From positions 806,001-870,000 of the forward strand of contig NZ_CP085345.1 of assembly GCF_020618415.1 (NCBI RefSeq): a DNA stretch of 64,000 nt, in the 5' to 3' direction. The stretch is from Cupriavidus sp. MP-37 (GTDB lineage: Bacteria; Pseudomonadota; Gammaproteobacteria; Burkholderiales; Burkholderiaceae). Of this stretch, positions 47,308-55,875 are shown one piece after another (the first letter of the stretch is position 1; each line of letters opens with the position of its first letter). The notes under the pieces were generated by a model. It was not told the DNA's origin. It saw only the letters and a list, made by a program, of their open reading frames with translations, and searched no databases. The position numbers and the translations under genes were made by a program.

Positions 47308-47358
47308 TAAATCGAACACGTTCTGTATATCGAACGTTTTGCGCAATATAACGAACAT
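47308..47358. promoter_or_regulatory. Three CGAAC repeats in the kbl / XRE divergent region
   Basis: CGAAC occurs at 47313, 47331 and 47352 (18 and 21 bp apart) in an AT-rich stretch; the first lies in the palindrome GAACACGTTC. This is a plausible operator for the adjacent XRE-cupin regulator, controlling both itself and kbl-tdh. Confidence 0.4.
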
Positions 47359-47364
47359 CATTCC

Positions 47365-47961
47365 ATGACGCAAGCCCTGGTCCAGACCCCGCAGGCCGAC
47401 GGGCCGCCCGCCGTCGGCATGGCGTTGCAGGCGCTGCGCCAGCAGCAGCGGCTGTCGCTCGACGAACTGTCGCGCCGCGCGGGGGTTTCCAAGTCGATGC
47501 TGTCGCAGATCGAACGCAACCTCGCCAACCCGACCGTGGCGGTGCTGTGGCGCCTGGCCAATGCGCTCGGCGTGAGCCTGACCGACTTCCTCGCCGGCGG
47601 CGGCGCGGAGCGTCCCGGCGGCGGCATCACCGTGGTCCAGCCGCACGCGATCCCGTCGCTGAAGAGCCCCGACACGCGCTGCGACCTGCGCATCCTGGGC
47701 CCGATCGAGCTGGCCGGGCGTTTCGAGTGGTATGAACTGACCATCCAGGCCGGCGGCGTGCTGGCCTCCGAGCCGCACGAGGCCGGCACCCAGGAACACC
47801 TGTCGGTGCTGAGCGGATCGATGACGGTGCGCGCGGGCGCCGATGAGAAGAAGCTGCGGCACGGCGAGACCGCGCGCTATGCGGCCGATGTCGCACATGC
47901 GATCTCCAATGGTGGCAAGACCACGGCCACCGCACTACTGGTTGTAGTGCATCCGGGGTAA
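47365..47961 (+). CDS. XRE-family regulator with C-terminal cupin domain
   Basis: Regulator of 198 residues: an N-terminal helix-turn-helix (ALRQQQRLSLDELSRRAGVSKSMLSQIERNLANPTVAVLWRLANAL) and a C-terminal cupin_2 barrel (HEAGTQEHLSVLSGSMTVR, RHGETARYAADVAHAI). This class senses small amino-acid-like or amine ligands. Divergent placement next to kbl-tdh suggests that it controls threonine breakdown. Confidence 0.87.
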   Translation: MTQALVQTPQADGPPAVGMALQALRQQQRLSLDELSRRAGVSKSMLSQIERNLANPTVAVLWRLANALGVSLTDFLAGGGAERPGGGITVVQPHAIPSLKSPDTRCDLRILGPIELAGRFEWYELTIQAGGVLASEPHEAGTQEHLSVLSGSMTVRAGADEKKLRHGETARYAADVAHAISNGGKTTATALLVVVHPG

Positions 47962-47962
47962 G

Positions 47963-47980
47963 GCGGCCAAGGAAGGCCGC
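47963..47980. terminator. Hairpin between the XRE-cupin gene and the convergent hydroxylase operon
   Basis: GCGGCC-AAGGAA-GGCCGC directly after the XRE-cupin stop. A second, larger stem pairs GGCGCCCGC (47981-47989) with GCGGGCGCC at the end of the convergent gene. Either could work bidirectionally. Confidence 0.45.
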
Positions 47981-48006
47981 GGCGCCCGCCTACCCCCCAG
48001 GGTTGT

Positions 48007-49173
48007 TCAGCGGGCGCCGAACAAACGTTTCACACGCTCCCACAGCACGCCGAAAAACATTGTCACCGGGTTCAGGCGCACGGCCTGGTTGCGTTCGGCC
48101 TCGCTGAGCGTGGGGTCCATCCGGCGCGACACCGACTTGCCGAAGTCGGCGATCATCCGCCGCACGAAGTCGCGCACCAGCCCCGAGCGCGAGAACTGCG
48201 CCAGCGGCCCTTGCAGCGAATACTGCAGGTCAACCGCAACTTCGGTCTCGCCGGCGGACAAGGCCCTGAGCGCATAGGCGATATCGCCCGCGGCCTTGGA
48301 ATTGCTGAGCGAGTCCTGCCCCGCCCCTTTCAGCACGCCGCGCTGGTTTGCATCATCGCGCTGCAGGCGCGCGGCGCCCTCGAACCTTGCCGACATGGGG
48401 CCGAACTTGATGGCGATATGGCCCTTGACCTTTTCCCCCGCCACTTCCGTCAGCACCGCGCCCGGCAGGCAGCCCGCCACGGCCGGCAGGTCCGCCATGA
48501 AGGCCCATACGTCCTCCAATGCATAGGGCACGGTAAAGCTGCCTTCAATGCGCGACCAACCCTTGCGGTCGGCCGAACGTTCCGGCTCGGCACTGCCCGC
48601 CGCAGCCAGGTGCGCCTGCGTGCCGAGCGCTTCAGCCGCGACGGTGAAACCCGCAAACGGCATCGTGGCGGCGGCCGCCCCGGCATGCCGTGCAATCACG
48701 CCGGCGGCTGTGCGGCGTGCATCCAGTACCGAACGGATGGCGGCAACGATGCCCATATAGCCGGTGCAGCGACACAGGTTGCCGGACAGCTCATGGCGGA
48801 TGATGACCTCGTCGGCATCGGGCAGGCGCAGCACGATATCACGCGCGGTGGCCAGCATCCCCGGCGTACAGAAGCCGCATTGCAGCGCGTGATGCCGGTT
48901 GAAGGCGGCACGCAGATCGGCCATGACCGCGTCGTCCTCGTAGCCCTCCACCGTGACGATCTCGGCGCCCTGGCAGGCGGCGGCGAAGGTGATGCACGAG
49001 CGCACCGGCTGGCCGTCCACCAGCACGGTGCAGGCGCCGCACACGCCGTGCTCGCAGCCAAGGTGCGTGCCGGTCAGGCGATGGGTGTCGCGCAAGTAGT
49101 CGCCCAGGTGCGTCCGGTCCGCGCACGCACCGGACACCCGGCGGCCGTTGACGGTGAATTCGATGGTCTGCAC
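48007..49173 (-). CDS. [2Fe-2S] small subunit of molybdenum hydroxylase fused to a CoxG domain (probable picolinate dehydrogenase component)
   Basis: Protein of 388 residues with two parts. Residues 1-160 are a xanthine-oxidase-type small subunit with two [2Fe-2S] clusters: a ferredoxin-like site (CEHGVCGACTVLVDGQPVRSC) and a helical site (QCGFCTPGM ... LCRCTGYMG). Residues from about 205 are a CoxG/SRPBCC domain (IEGSFTVPYALEDVWAFMADLPAVAGCLPGA) ending in a basic amphipathic tail (VLWERVKRLFGAR) like the CoxG membrane anchor. The GTG at 49173 follows GAGGAGCGCC. It is the third gene of an L-M-S set; adjacency to 2,5-dihydroxypyridine genes and a PicC-like decarboxylase suggests 6-hydroxylation of picolinate. 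The fusion is unusual. Confidence 0.82.
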   Translation of the reverse strand: MQTIEFTVNGRRVSGACADRTHLGDYLRDTHRLTGTHLGCEHGVCGACTVLVDGQPVRSCITFAAACQGAEIVTVEGYEDDAVMADLRAAFNRHHALQCGFCTPGMLATARDIVLRLPDADEVIIRHELSGNLCRCTGYMGIVAAIRSVLDARRTAAGVIARHAGAAAATMPFAGFTVAAEALGTQAHLAAAGSAEPERSADRKGWSRIEGSFTVPYALEDVWAFMADLPAVAGCLPGAVLTEVAGEKVKGHIAIKFGPMSARFEGAARLQRDDANQRGVLKGAGQDSLSNSKAAGDIAYALRALSAGETEVAVDLQYSLQGPLAQFSRSGLVRDFVRRMIADFGKSVSRRMDPTLSEAERNQAVRLNPVTMFFGVLWERVKRLFGAR

Positions 49174-49181
49174 GGCGCTCC

Positions 49182-50009
49182 TCAGTTCAGCAATTGCGTG
49201 ACGCAGCGGGTCACGACGGTTCGGTACAGCTTGCGGTCGATGGCGTCCTTGCCCGGCGCGGCTTGGGCGACGGCGTCGGCAACGGCGTCGGCCGTCAGCG
49301 CGGCTGCGCCTTGCGCCGCGACGGCGCGTGTCAGACCGGGCAGCACCAGCGGCGGTCCGTCCAGCGCGCCGAGCACGATGCGGGCGAAGCGGCGGCTGGC
49401 GTCGAAGTACGCGGCGCAGCTGGCCTCGGCGAATTCGCCGGTCTTGCGGCACAGCTTGTGGTAGCCCCAGCGGCTGTGCGCGGTCTGCGGCGGCACCCGT
49501 ACCGCGGCGATCAGCTCGCCGTCGGCCAGCACCGTGGTGTAGGCGCCGAGCATGAATGACTCCATCGGCACGTCCCGCGTGCCGGCGGCGGACGCGATCT
49601 CGATGTGCGCCCCCAGCGCCGTCATGGCCACGACCCAATCGGCCGCGGGGTCCGCATGCGCGAGGCTGCCGCCCACGGTGCCGCGGTTGCGGATCGCGCG
49701 GTAGGCGATGCCGCCGGCAACGGCCTGCAGCATGGTGCCGCGCAGCGGCTCGAACACGCCGTCCTCGATCTGCGCGTGGGTGACGCAGGCGCCGATGCGG
49801 ATGCCGTCGGCGGTAGCGGTCACCTCGCGCAATGCGCGCAGCGCCGACACGTCGACCACCGTATCGGGCCGGGTCAGGCGCAGGTTCAGCATCGGCCCGA
49901 GCGATTGCCCGCCGCCCATGGCCTTGGCCACATCAGTGCCCGCGCCCAGGCGGGACAGCGCTTCCGGCAGCGAGCCGGGTGCGTGGTAGGAGAATGCAAC
50001 GGCTTTCAT
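49182..50009 (-). CDS. FAD-binding medium subunit of molybdenum hydroxylase (probable picolinate dehydrogenase component)
   Basis: CoxM-type flavoprotein of 275 residues that links the iron-sulfur subunit to external electron acceptors. FAD motifs AMGGGQSLGPMLNLRLTRP (residues about 30-50) and TVGGSLAHADPAAD (about 110) are clear, and the C-terminal CO-dehydrogenase flavoprotein domain is present. It lies 3 bp after the large subunit and 8 bp before the small subunit, in one operon. Confidence 0.88.
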   Translation of the reverse strand: MKAVAFSYHAPGSLPEALSRLGAGTDVAKAMGGGQSLGPMLNLRLTRPDTVVDVSALRALREVTATADGIRIGACVTHAQIEDGVFEPLRGTMLQAVAGGIAYRAIRNRGTVGGSLAHADPAADWVVAMTALGAHIEIASAAGTRDVPMESFMLGAYTTVLADGELIAAVRVPPQTAHSRWGYHKLCRKTGEFAEASCAAYFDASRRFARIVLGALDGPPLVLPGLTRAVAAQGAAALTADAVADAVAQAAPGKDAIDRKLYRTVVTRCVTQLLN

Positions 50010-50012
50010 CGG

Positions 50013-52409
50013 TCAGGCAGCCCTCCGGCTATGCGTATCGGCTTGAGCCGCATCCAGCGCTTCCAGGATCTTGCGCGGCGTCAGCGGCGTCTCCTTCAGC
50101 TCGACCCCGAAATTGCGCAGCGCGTCGTTGACGGCGTTGAAGATCGCAGCCGGGGGCGCGATCGCCCCGCCCTCGCCCATGCCCTTGGCGCCGAACTCCG
50201 TATGCGGCGACGGCGTCTCGAAATGATGGATGCGGATCGACGGGATCTCGGTCGGCCCCGGCAGCATGTAGTCCGCCAGCGTCGACGCCAGCGGCTGTCC
50301 ATTGCCGTCGTAGTGCATGGCTTCGAACATCGCGGTGCCAATGCCCTGCGCCACGCCGCCGTAGGTCTGGCCTTCGACCACCATCGGATTGATCATGGTG
50401 CCGCAGTCCTCCACCACCACGTCGTCGAGGATCTCCACATAGCCGGATTCGATATCGACTGCCACCGCCACGGCATGCGTGGCGTAGGTGAAGCTGCCGG
50501 TATCGACAGCGGGCTTGAAGCCCATCGTGACTTCCAGCCCCTGCGCGTCGACGTCCGGCGGCAGCAGGTGCGGATTGATGTACCAGGCGTTGGCGATGCG
50601 GGCGATATCGGCGCTGCCCGCATCCCCGCCCGCCACGGCCCCGTCGCGGAAGACCACGGCATCCTGCGGCTGGCCCAGCATGTGCGCACCGATCTTCAGC
50701 AGGCGCGGCAGCAGCGCCTTGCACGCGCGCGACACCGCGCCGCCCGACATCACCAGCGAGCGCGAAGCATACGTGCCCGTCGAGAACGGCGTCAGGCCGG
50801 TATCGCCGTGCACCACCTTGATCCGCGCAAGGTCGATGCCGAGGATCTCGTTGGCGATCTGCGCGAAGGTGGTCTCCATGCCCTGTCCGTGCGAATGCAC
50901 GCCCACGCGCACCTCGAGCCCGCCGTCCGGCGTGATGCGCACCGTCGCCGAATCGAAGCCCGGGATCACCGGCGTGCCCCACGCGGCAAACACCGAGGTG
51001 CCGTGCGCCGATTGCTCGGTGTAAGTGCCGAAACCCACGCCGACATAGGTGCTGCCCTGCGGCCCCGCCTGCTGGCGCGCGCGGATCGCGGGCAGGCCGA
51101 TCATCTCCATCGCCTTGCGTACGCTGGCCGGGTAATCGCCGCCGTCGAAATGCTTGTTGGTGACGTTGACATAGGGCATGGCCTCCGGCGGCACCAGGTT
51201 CTCGCAGCGGACTTCCCACGGTTCGCGCCCCACTTCGCGTGCGATGGCGTCGATCATCAGCTCCATCGCAAAGCAAACCCCGGTACGCGCCACGCCGCGA
51301 TACGGCACGAAGCCCGGCTTGTTCGTCGCCACGCAAGTCGTTTCGCAGCGGTAGCCGTCAAAGGCATACGGCCCCGGCAGGTTGCCGATCGCCTGCCCCG
51401 GCTCCAGCCCGATGGTGAACGGCCACACCGAATACGCACCGCCATCGATCACGATCTTTGCATCGAGCGCCAGCAGGCGGCCGCGCGCATCGGCATACGC
51501 GGTCAGGTCATAGTGGTGCTCGCGCGAGTTGGCGCCGGCGGTCAGGTGCTCGCGCCGGTCCTCGATAAAGCGGAACGGGCGCTTGTAGGTCAGCGCCAGC
51601 CACGCAATGCACAGCTCTTCCTGCTGCAGCACGCACTTGTAGCCGAAGGCGCCGCCCACGTCAGGCGAAATCACCCGCACGCGCTCCTGCTGCAGCCCCA
51701 GGCAGTGCGCCAGGATCGTGCGGATCATATGCGGCACCTGCGTCGCGCTGTAGACCACCAGTTGGTCGAACTGATGATCCCAGTAGGCCAGCACCGCCTT
51801 GCCCTCCATCGGCACCATGCACTGGCGCGCGAGGTCGATCTGGCGGCGCACCACCACCGTGGCCTCGCGCCGGCGCGCCTCGAAGTTCTTGTCGACAGTC
51901 AGCGTCAGGAAGGTGTTGTCGCGCCAGTGCTCGTGCATGCGGACCTCCCCGGCAAGCTGGCGCGCCTGGATGACGTCGGCCAGCGCGGGAAGTTCGTCGA
52001 ACGATACGGCAACCTGCTCGGCGATATCCTCCGCCTCGGCACGCGTTGGCGCGAACGCCATCGCCACCGGCTCGCCGACGAAGCGCACCTTGCCGCTGGC
52101 CAGCGGCGGCTGGGCCGAAGGCTGGTAGGACGGAAAAGCCGAGTCGACGACGATATCGCTGGCCGCCGCCATGTCGTCACGCACGATCACCGCGGCGGCG
52201 TGCCGGGACGGCTTGGTCACCGACAGCAGCCTGGCGTGCGCCACCGGACTGCGCAGGAACGCCACTTCCTGCAGGTCCGGCATGGCGATGTCCGCGACGA
52301 AGCGGCCCTTGCCGTGCAGGTGCCGCGCGTCCTCCTTGCGCGCCACACGGGCGCCAACCCCCTGCCCGCGCGAAGTTACCGGGTGATCCGGTTCCATCGA
52401 AGATGTCAT
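50013..52409 (-). CDS. Molybdopterin large subunit of xanthine-oxidase-family hydroxylase (probable picolinate dehydrogenase component)
   Basis: Moco-binding subunit of 798 residues that would hydroxylate a heteroaromatic ring using water. It has RKEDARHLHGKGRFVADI at the N terminus, DVGGAFGYK, EDRREHLTAGAN, and the C-terminal GAKGMGEGGAI with the catalytic glutamate. The active-site loop reads PYRGVARTGV, not the AYRCSFR loop of true (form I) CO dehydrogenase, so CO is not the substrate. The promoter-proximal operator palindrome (52444-52455) is shared with the picolinate locus, supporting assignment as the PicA large subunit. Confidence 0.85.
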   Translation of the reverse strand: MTSSMEPDHPVTSRGQGVGARVARKEDARHLHGKGRFVADIAMPDLQEVAFLRSPVAHARLLSVTKPSRHAAAVIVRDDMAAASDIVVDSAFPSYQPSAQPPLASGKVRFVGEPVAMAFAPTRAEAEDIAEQVAVSFDELPALADVIQARQLAGEVRMHEHWRDNTFLTLTVDKNFEARRREATVVVRRQIDLARQCMVPMEGKAVLAYWDHQFDQLVVYSATQVPHMIRTILAHCLGLQQERVRVISPDVGGAFGYKCVLQQEELCIAWLALTYKRPFRFIEDRREHLTAGANSREHHYDLTAYADARGRLLALDAKIVIDGGAYSVWPFTIGLEPGQAIGNLPGPYAFDGYRCETTCVATNKPGFVPYRGVARTGVCFAMELMIDAIAREVGREPWEVRCENLVPPEAMPYVNVTNKHFDGGDYPASVRKAMEMIGLPAIRARQQAGPQGSTYVGVGFGTYTEQSAHGTSVFAAWGTPVIPGFDSATVRITPDGGLEVRVGVHSHGQGMETTFAQIANEILGIDLARIKVVHGDTGLTPFSTGTYASRSLVMSGGAVSRACKALLPRLLKIGAHMLGQPQDAVVFRDGAVAGGDAGSADIARIANAWYINPHLLPPDVDAQGLEVTMGFKPAVDTGSFTYATHAVAVAVDIESGYVEILDDVVVEDCGTMINPMVVEGQTYGGVAQGIGTAMFEAMHYDGNGQPLASTLADYMLPGPTEIPSIRIHHFETPSPHTEFGAKGMGEGGAIAPPAAIFNAVNDALRNFGVELKETPLTPRKILEALDAAQADTHSRRAA

Positions 52410-52443
52410 TGCCCTGTCCGTTCCGATGATAAGCGTGGTTTAT

Positions 52444-52455
52444 TCAGCATACTGA
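52444..52455. promoter_or_regulatory. TCAG-N4-CTGA palindrome upstream of the Mo-hydroxylase operon
   Basis: TCAGCATACTGA, 34 bp upstream of the large-subunit start. One of eight copies in this locus, positioned to block or overlap the promoter. Confidence 0.75.
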
Positions 52456-52550
52456 CCAAAATCCTAGGGACAGGCGGGTGGCCCTGTCAATTGTGGCTTT
52501 ACCGCATTCTGGCGACCGCCCTAAGCCCTCGCCCAAAGCCCTTCAGGCGG

Positions 52551-53180
52551 CTATTCCCGCACGCCGATGGCGGCAAGCCCCTCCCCCCGCGTGGCGACCG
52601 TTGCGTACTTCTGCGCCATGTCGAACAGGTTGGCCTCATGCGGCCCCAGCGCGCGGTCGCCCACGCAGTCGGACAGCACCAGAGGGCGGAAGCCGTACTG
52701 CATCGCGTCGACCACGCTGGCGCGCACGCACCCGCTGGTTACGGCGCCGGCCACCAGCAGCGTGCGCACGCCGCGCTGGGTCAGCCACGCCGCCAGCGAT
52801 GTGCCGAAAAATGCCGACGGCACGGTCTTGCGCACCACCAGTTCGCCCGGTCGCGGCGCCAGTTCCGGCACGATGGCGCTGTTGAAGGCATGCTCCTTCA
52901 GCGTCAGCATGTTGGGCACCTTCATCGAGAAGATGTTGCGGTCGGCGCCATCGTCGGCGTACACGATGCGGCTGTGCGCGACCGGCCAGCCTTCGCGCCG
53001 CGCCACCGCGAGCAGCGGCACGGTATTGGCAATGGCCTCGCGGATGTTGCCGCCACCGAATACCGCCGGATCGGCAAAGCCGTTGACGAAGTCCACGATC
53101 AGGAGCCCGTAGGGACCATCCAGTTCCAGCGCATTGCCGAAGCCCTGGCGCTGGTACGCGCCGATTTCCTTGTACGTCAC
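52551..53180 (-). CDS. Maleamate amidohydrolase (isochorismatase family)
   Basis: Cysteine hydrolase of 209 residues that should convert maleamate to maleate and ammonia (NicF/PicF role). The catalytic triad is D30 (LLIVDFVNGF), K118 (VVRKTVPSAFFGT) and C151 (AVTSGCVRASVVDA). The GTG start overlaps the stop of the dioxygenase gene (GTGA), so it is translated with the lower-pathway enzymes. Isochorismatase-fold proteins vary in substrate; the flanking deformylase and isomerase make maleamate by far the likeliest. Confidence 0.88.
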   Translation of the reverse strand: MTYKEIGAYQRQGFGNALELDGPYGLLIVDFVNGFADPAVFGGGNIREAIANTVPLLAVARREGWPVAHSRIVYADDGADRNIFSMKVPNMLTLKEHAFNSAIVPELAPRPGELVVRKTVPSAFFGTSLAAWLTQRGVRTLLVAGAVTSGCVRASVVDAMQYGFRPLVLSDCVGDRALGPHEANLFDMAQKYATVATRGEGLAAIGVRE

Positions 53181-54235
53181 GACTTGTCCTCCGGATAGCG
53201 GAAACCGTCGGTCACCTTGCCCGCGCTCACCACCTCGGCGCCGTCCAGGCGCACGGTGCAGCGGCGCACGGGAATGTCGATATGGCAGGCCGTGGTGCGA
53301 TGGCCACCGGCCTCGTTGTTAGGACCAAGAGAAAACAGGAAGTTGCCCTCGAACGCGCGCGCATCCATGCCGATGGTGGCCTCACGGTCGTAGAGGCCCA
53401 GCGTCGACCAGTGCGCGCGCGGCTGCAGCCCCCAGCCGATGTGCGAGATCGCATAGGCTTCGGGATCGTTGAACGACGCCATGTATTCGCTCAGCAGCTC
53501 CGCATGGAGCCCGCCTTCGATGCGCGTCGCAAAGCCGGCTTCCACGGTCAGGCGGATCGGCTCGGTAACGTAGGTCTTCTGCGGCAGCAGGATGTCGCCC
53601 TTGTCCAGCACGATGGTGCCGTAGGCGGCGCCTTCATTGGGCCAGGTCAGCGCGAATCCGCTCGGCCAGTGGTCCCAGCGCCCGGGCTCGTCGACAAAGC
53701 CGTACTCGCTGATGGCGGGGAATTCCCCCAGCGGGCAGCGCAGGTCGGTGCCGGCAGGCGAGACGACGTGCATTTCCTTCGCGCTTGCCAAGCGCTGCGA
53801 GGCCGCCTTCACGCGTTCGCGATCAGCCTCGCAGGGCACCATGCGCGCCAGCACCTCGGGCGGCTCGACGGCCAGCAGGATCTTGGTGCCGCCCTGCAGG
53901 ATCTCGTGCTGCTCAGGCGAGAACAGCAGTGTCATCAGGTCCAGCACCAGGTCGCTCGCCTTGAGCGCGGCAATCGCCGCCGGGTTGCCGGTCAGCGGCG
54001 TAGTGCCAAGATAGGCGAGCGCATCGCGGCTCAGCGCCTTCTCGCCGTTGACGGGTGGCAGGTCGAGCCGGTTGACGATGGCTCCCATCGACTGCGTCGC
54101 GGTGAGCGCGGTGGACAGCGTCTGCGGGTGGGTGGCGGCACTGGTCAGGATGGTGACGGTCTGGCCCGGCTCCAGCCGGGACAGCCGCAGCACCTTGCGC
54201 CAGGCCTCGATCATCTGATGGTCAGTTACCGGCAT
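53177..54235 (-). CDS. 2,5-dihydroxypyridine 5,6-dioxygenase
   Basis: Mononuclear iron ring-cleaving enzyme of 352 residues that opens 2,5-dihydroxypyridine to N-formylmaleamate (NicX/PicD role). It aligns throughout with NicX: ILLAVEPPEVLARM, EYGFVDEPGRWDHWPSG, SHIGWGLQPRAHW, CHIDIPVRRC. The iron ligands H265, H318 and D320 are all present at the same numbering as in Pseudomonas putida. The ATG at 54235 has AAGGGAG upstream and matches the NicX N terminus. It overlaps the deformylase gene by 14 bp. Confidence 0.93.
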   Translation of the reverse strand: MPVTDHQMIEAWRKVLRLSRLEPGQTVTILTSAATHPQTLSTALTATQSMGAIVNRLDLPPVNGEKALSRDALAYLGTTPLTGNPAAIAALKASDLVLDLMTLLFSPEQHEILQGGTKILLAVEPPEVLARMVPCEADRERVKAASQRLASAKEMHVVSPAGTDLRCPLGEFPAISEYGFVDEPGRWDHWPSGFALTWPNEGAAYGTIVLDKGDILLPQKTYVTEPIRLTVEAGFATRIEGGLHAELLSEYMASFNDPEAYAISHIGWGLQPRAHWSTLGLYDREATIGMDARAFEGNFLFSLGPNNEAGGHRTTACHIDIPVRRCTVRLDGAEVVSAGKVTDGFRYPEDKS

Positions 54236-55091
54236 GTCGGCTCCCTTCTCGCGCATTGGTCAACGATTGCCCCAGCGGCGCGCCGAGAAAATCCCCCAGC
54301 GCCGCATAAAATCCTTCTTCGTCGTCCCAGGGGATCATGTGGCCGGCATTGGCGACATGGCTTACCAGTACGCCAGGCAGCAGCGTGCGGATCTCCGCGA
54401 CGTCCTCGGCCCGTACCACCTCGCCGCGGCCAGCCGTCATCAGCAGCGTGGGAATCTTGACCCGCGGCATGTCGGCGTGGATATCGTCGCGGTGGAAGTC
54501 CTCGAAGCTGCGCACCACCGCGTCTTCGTTGCAGGTGTGCAGCCATTCGGCGCGCAGGCGCAGCTGCTCATCGGTCCAGGTCGGGCAGAAGCGCCGCATG
54601 CCTTCCAGGTCGGTGCCTTGGCGGGACAGACGGATCGAGTCGACATACCACGGCAGCTGTGCCGGATACGGACGGCGCCCGGGTCCCGAGACTGGCGGGT
54701 CGACCATCACCAGCCGCGCCAGCCCGCCCGGCTGCCCCGCCGCGGCACGCAGCCCGATCCGTGCGCCCATCGAATGGCCGACCACGCTGTAGCGCGACAG
54801 GCCCAGCGCTTGGGCAAACGCCACCACGTCGCGCGCCTGCGCATCGAGGCCGTAGTCGAGCCCCGGTTCCGCCGACGACAGCCCGCGGCCGCGCACATCG
54901 AGAATGTAGGTGTCGAAGCGGATGCCGAACTGCTCGCCGACAAAGCCCCAGGTGATCGCGGGGCTGGTGATGCCCGGCACGATCACGACCGCGTCGCGCT
55001 CGGCACGCTCGCCCTCGGCGCCACCGTAGCGCAGGTAATGCTGCCGGATGCCGTTGGCGTGGACATGGCCCCCGTACAGGAAGGTACGCAT
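54222..55091 (-). CDS. N-formylmaleamate deformylase (alpha/beta hydrolase)
   Basis: Alpha/beta hydrolase of 289 residues, closely resembling NicD (PicE role): HANGIRQHYLRYGG, VPGITSPAITWGFV, ILDVRGRGLSS and VDPPVSGPGRRPYP. The triad is S107 (GHSMGAR), D131 and H251 (NAGHMIPWDD), offset by six from the P. putida enzyme. It removes formate from N-formylmaleamate to give maleamate. Strong GAGGAG ribosome binding site before ATG 55091. The C-terminal ~20 residues beyond the family end are unusual and overlap the dioxygenase start. Confidence 0.93.
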   Translation of the reverse strand: MRTFLYGGHVHANGIRQHYLRYGGAEGERAERDAVVIVPGITSPAITWGFVGEQFGIRFDTYILDVRGRGLSSAEPGLDYGLDAQARDVVAFAQALGLSRYSVVGHSMGARIGLRAAAGQPGGLARLVMVDPPVSGPGRRPYPAQLPWYVDSIRLSRQGTDLEGMRRFCPTWTDEQLRLRAEWLHTCNEDAVVRSFEDFHRDDIHADMPRVKIPTLLMTAGRGEVVRAEDVAEIRTLLPGVLVSHVANAGHMIPWDDEEGFYAALGDFLGAPLGQSLTNAREGSRHAGN

Positions 55092-55101
55092 GGGCTGCTC
55101 C

Positions 55102-55854
55102 TCAGTAGGCGCCGGACAGCAGCGCACCGGCGCCCGGCACGACCGGCTCCAGGTCCAGCGCGCGGAGCATTGCGTAGGTCGTGGCAATGGCGGCGGTCAG
55201 CACCGGCTTGCCGGTCATCGCCTCGACCCTGGCCACCGCCGGCAGCGACGGCATCTGCACGCAGGCGGACAGCACGATCACGTCGACGTCCTGCGTGTTC
55301 ATCTGCGCGACGATGCCCGGCAGGCGCGACGGATCATGGCGGCCGACGTCGAGGTTGTCGGGGATCTCCAGCGCGCGGTAGTCCACAACGTCATAGCCCT
55401 CGTTGCGGATGTAGTCCACGACCAGCTCGGTCAGCGGCTTCATGTAGGGCGCGACGACTGCAATGCGCTTCGCGCCCATCACCTTGAGCGCATCCACCAG
55501 CGCGCCGGCACTGGTGATGACGGGCGCGTCGCCACCATTCGCCGCGGTATGTGCTTTCAGGCGCTGTTCCGATTGCCGGTGATACCCATGGCCCATCGCC
55601 ATGATCGCGACCAGGCAGGCATAACAGAGCACGTCGACGCGGGCGTCGCTCAGTTCCACCGCGCAGCGGTCGGATTCGGCATCCATCGCCGCGAGTTCTT
55701 CCTTGACGACTTTCTTCATCCGCATGCGGCTCGAATGGAAGGTGAAGCGCTCCGGGCGGATCTGCTGGCGCGCCGTCAGCATGGCGGGGATTTCGGTTTC
55801 CATCGTCGTGTTCGAGCTGGGGACGATCTGGCCGATACGAAAGACTTTTTGCAT
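55102..55854 (-). CDS. Maleate cis-trans isomerase
   Basis: Asp/Glu-racemase-superfamily enzyme of 250 residues, almost collinear with NicE (PicG role), turning maleate into fumarate. Signatures IGQIVPSSNTTMETEIPAML and FHSSRMRMKKVVKEEL; catalytic cysteines C80 (LCYACLVAI) and C198 (LSACVQMPS). It completes the lower pathway and feeds the citrate cycle. It lies between the decarboxylase (21-bp gap) and the deformylase (10-bp gap) in the operon. Confidence 0.95.
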   Translation of the reverse strand: MQKVFRIGQIVPSSNTTMETEIPAMLTARQQIRPERFTFHSSRMRMKKVVKEELAAMDAESDRCAVELSDARVDVLCYACLVAIMAMGHGYHRQSEQRLKAHTAANGGDAPVITSAGALVDALKVMGAKRIAVVAPYMKPLTELVVDYIRNEGYDVVDYRALEIPDNLDVGRHDPSRLPGIVAQMNTQDVDVIVLSACVQMPSLPAVARVEAMTGKPVLTAAIATTYAMLRALDLEPVVPGAGALLSGAY

Positions 55855-55875
55855 GAGGGTATCCGGTTGGTGCGA

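Noticed and set aside
50013..52409. Aerobic CO dehydrogenase (form I coxMSL)
   Set aside because: The active-site loop reads PYRGVAR rather than the AYRCSFR motif with the Cu-binding cysteine, the gene order is L-M-S, and the neighbours encode pyridine catabolism.
49605..53198. Plus-strand open frame of about 1200 codons antisense to the Mo-hydroxylase and amidohydrolase genes
   Set aside because: Composition typical of antisense frames in GC-rich DNA and runs opposite to four genes with clear motifs.
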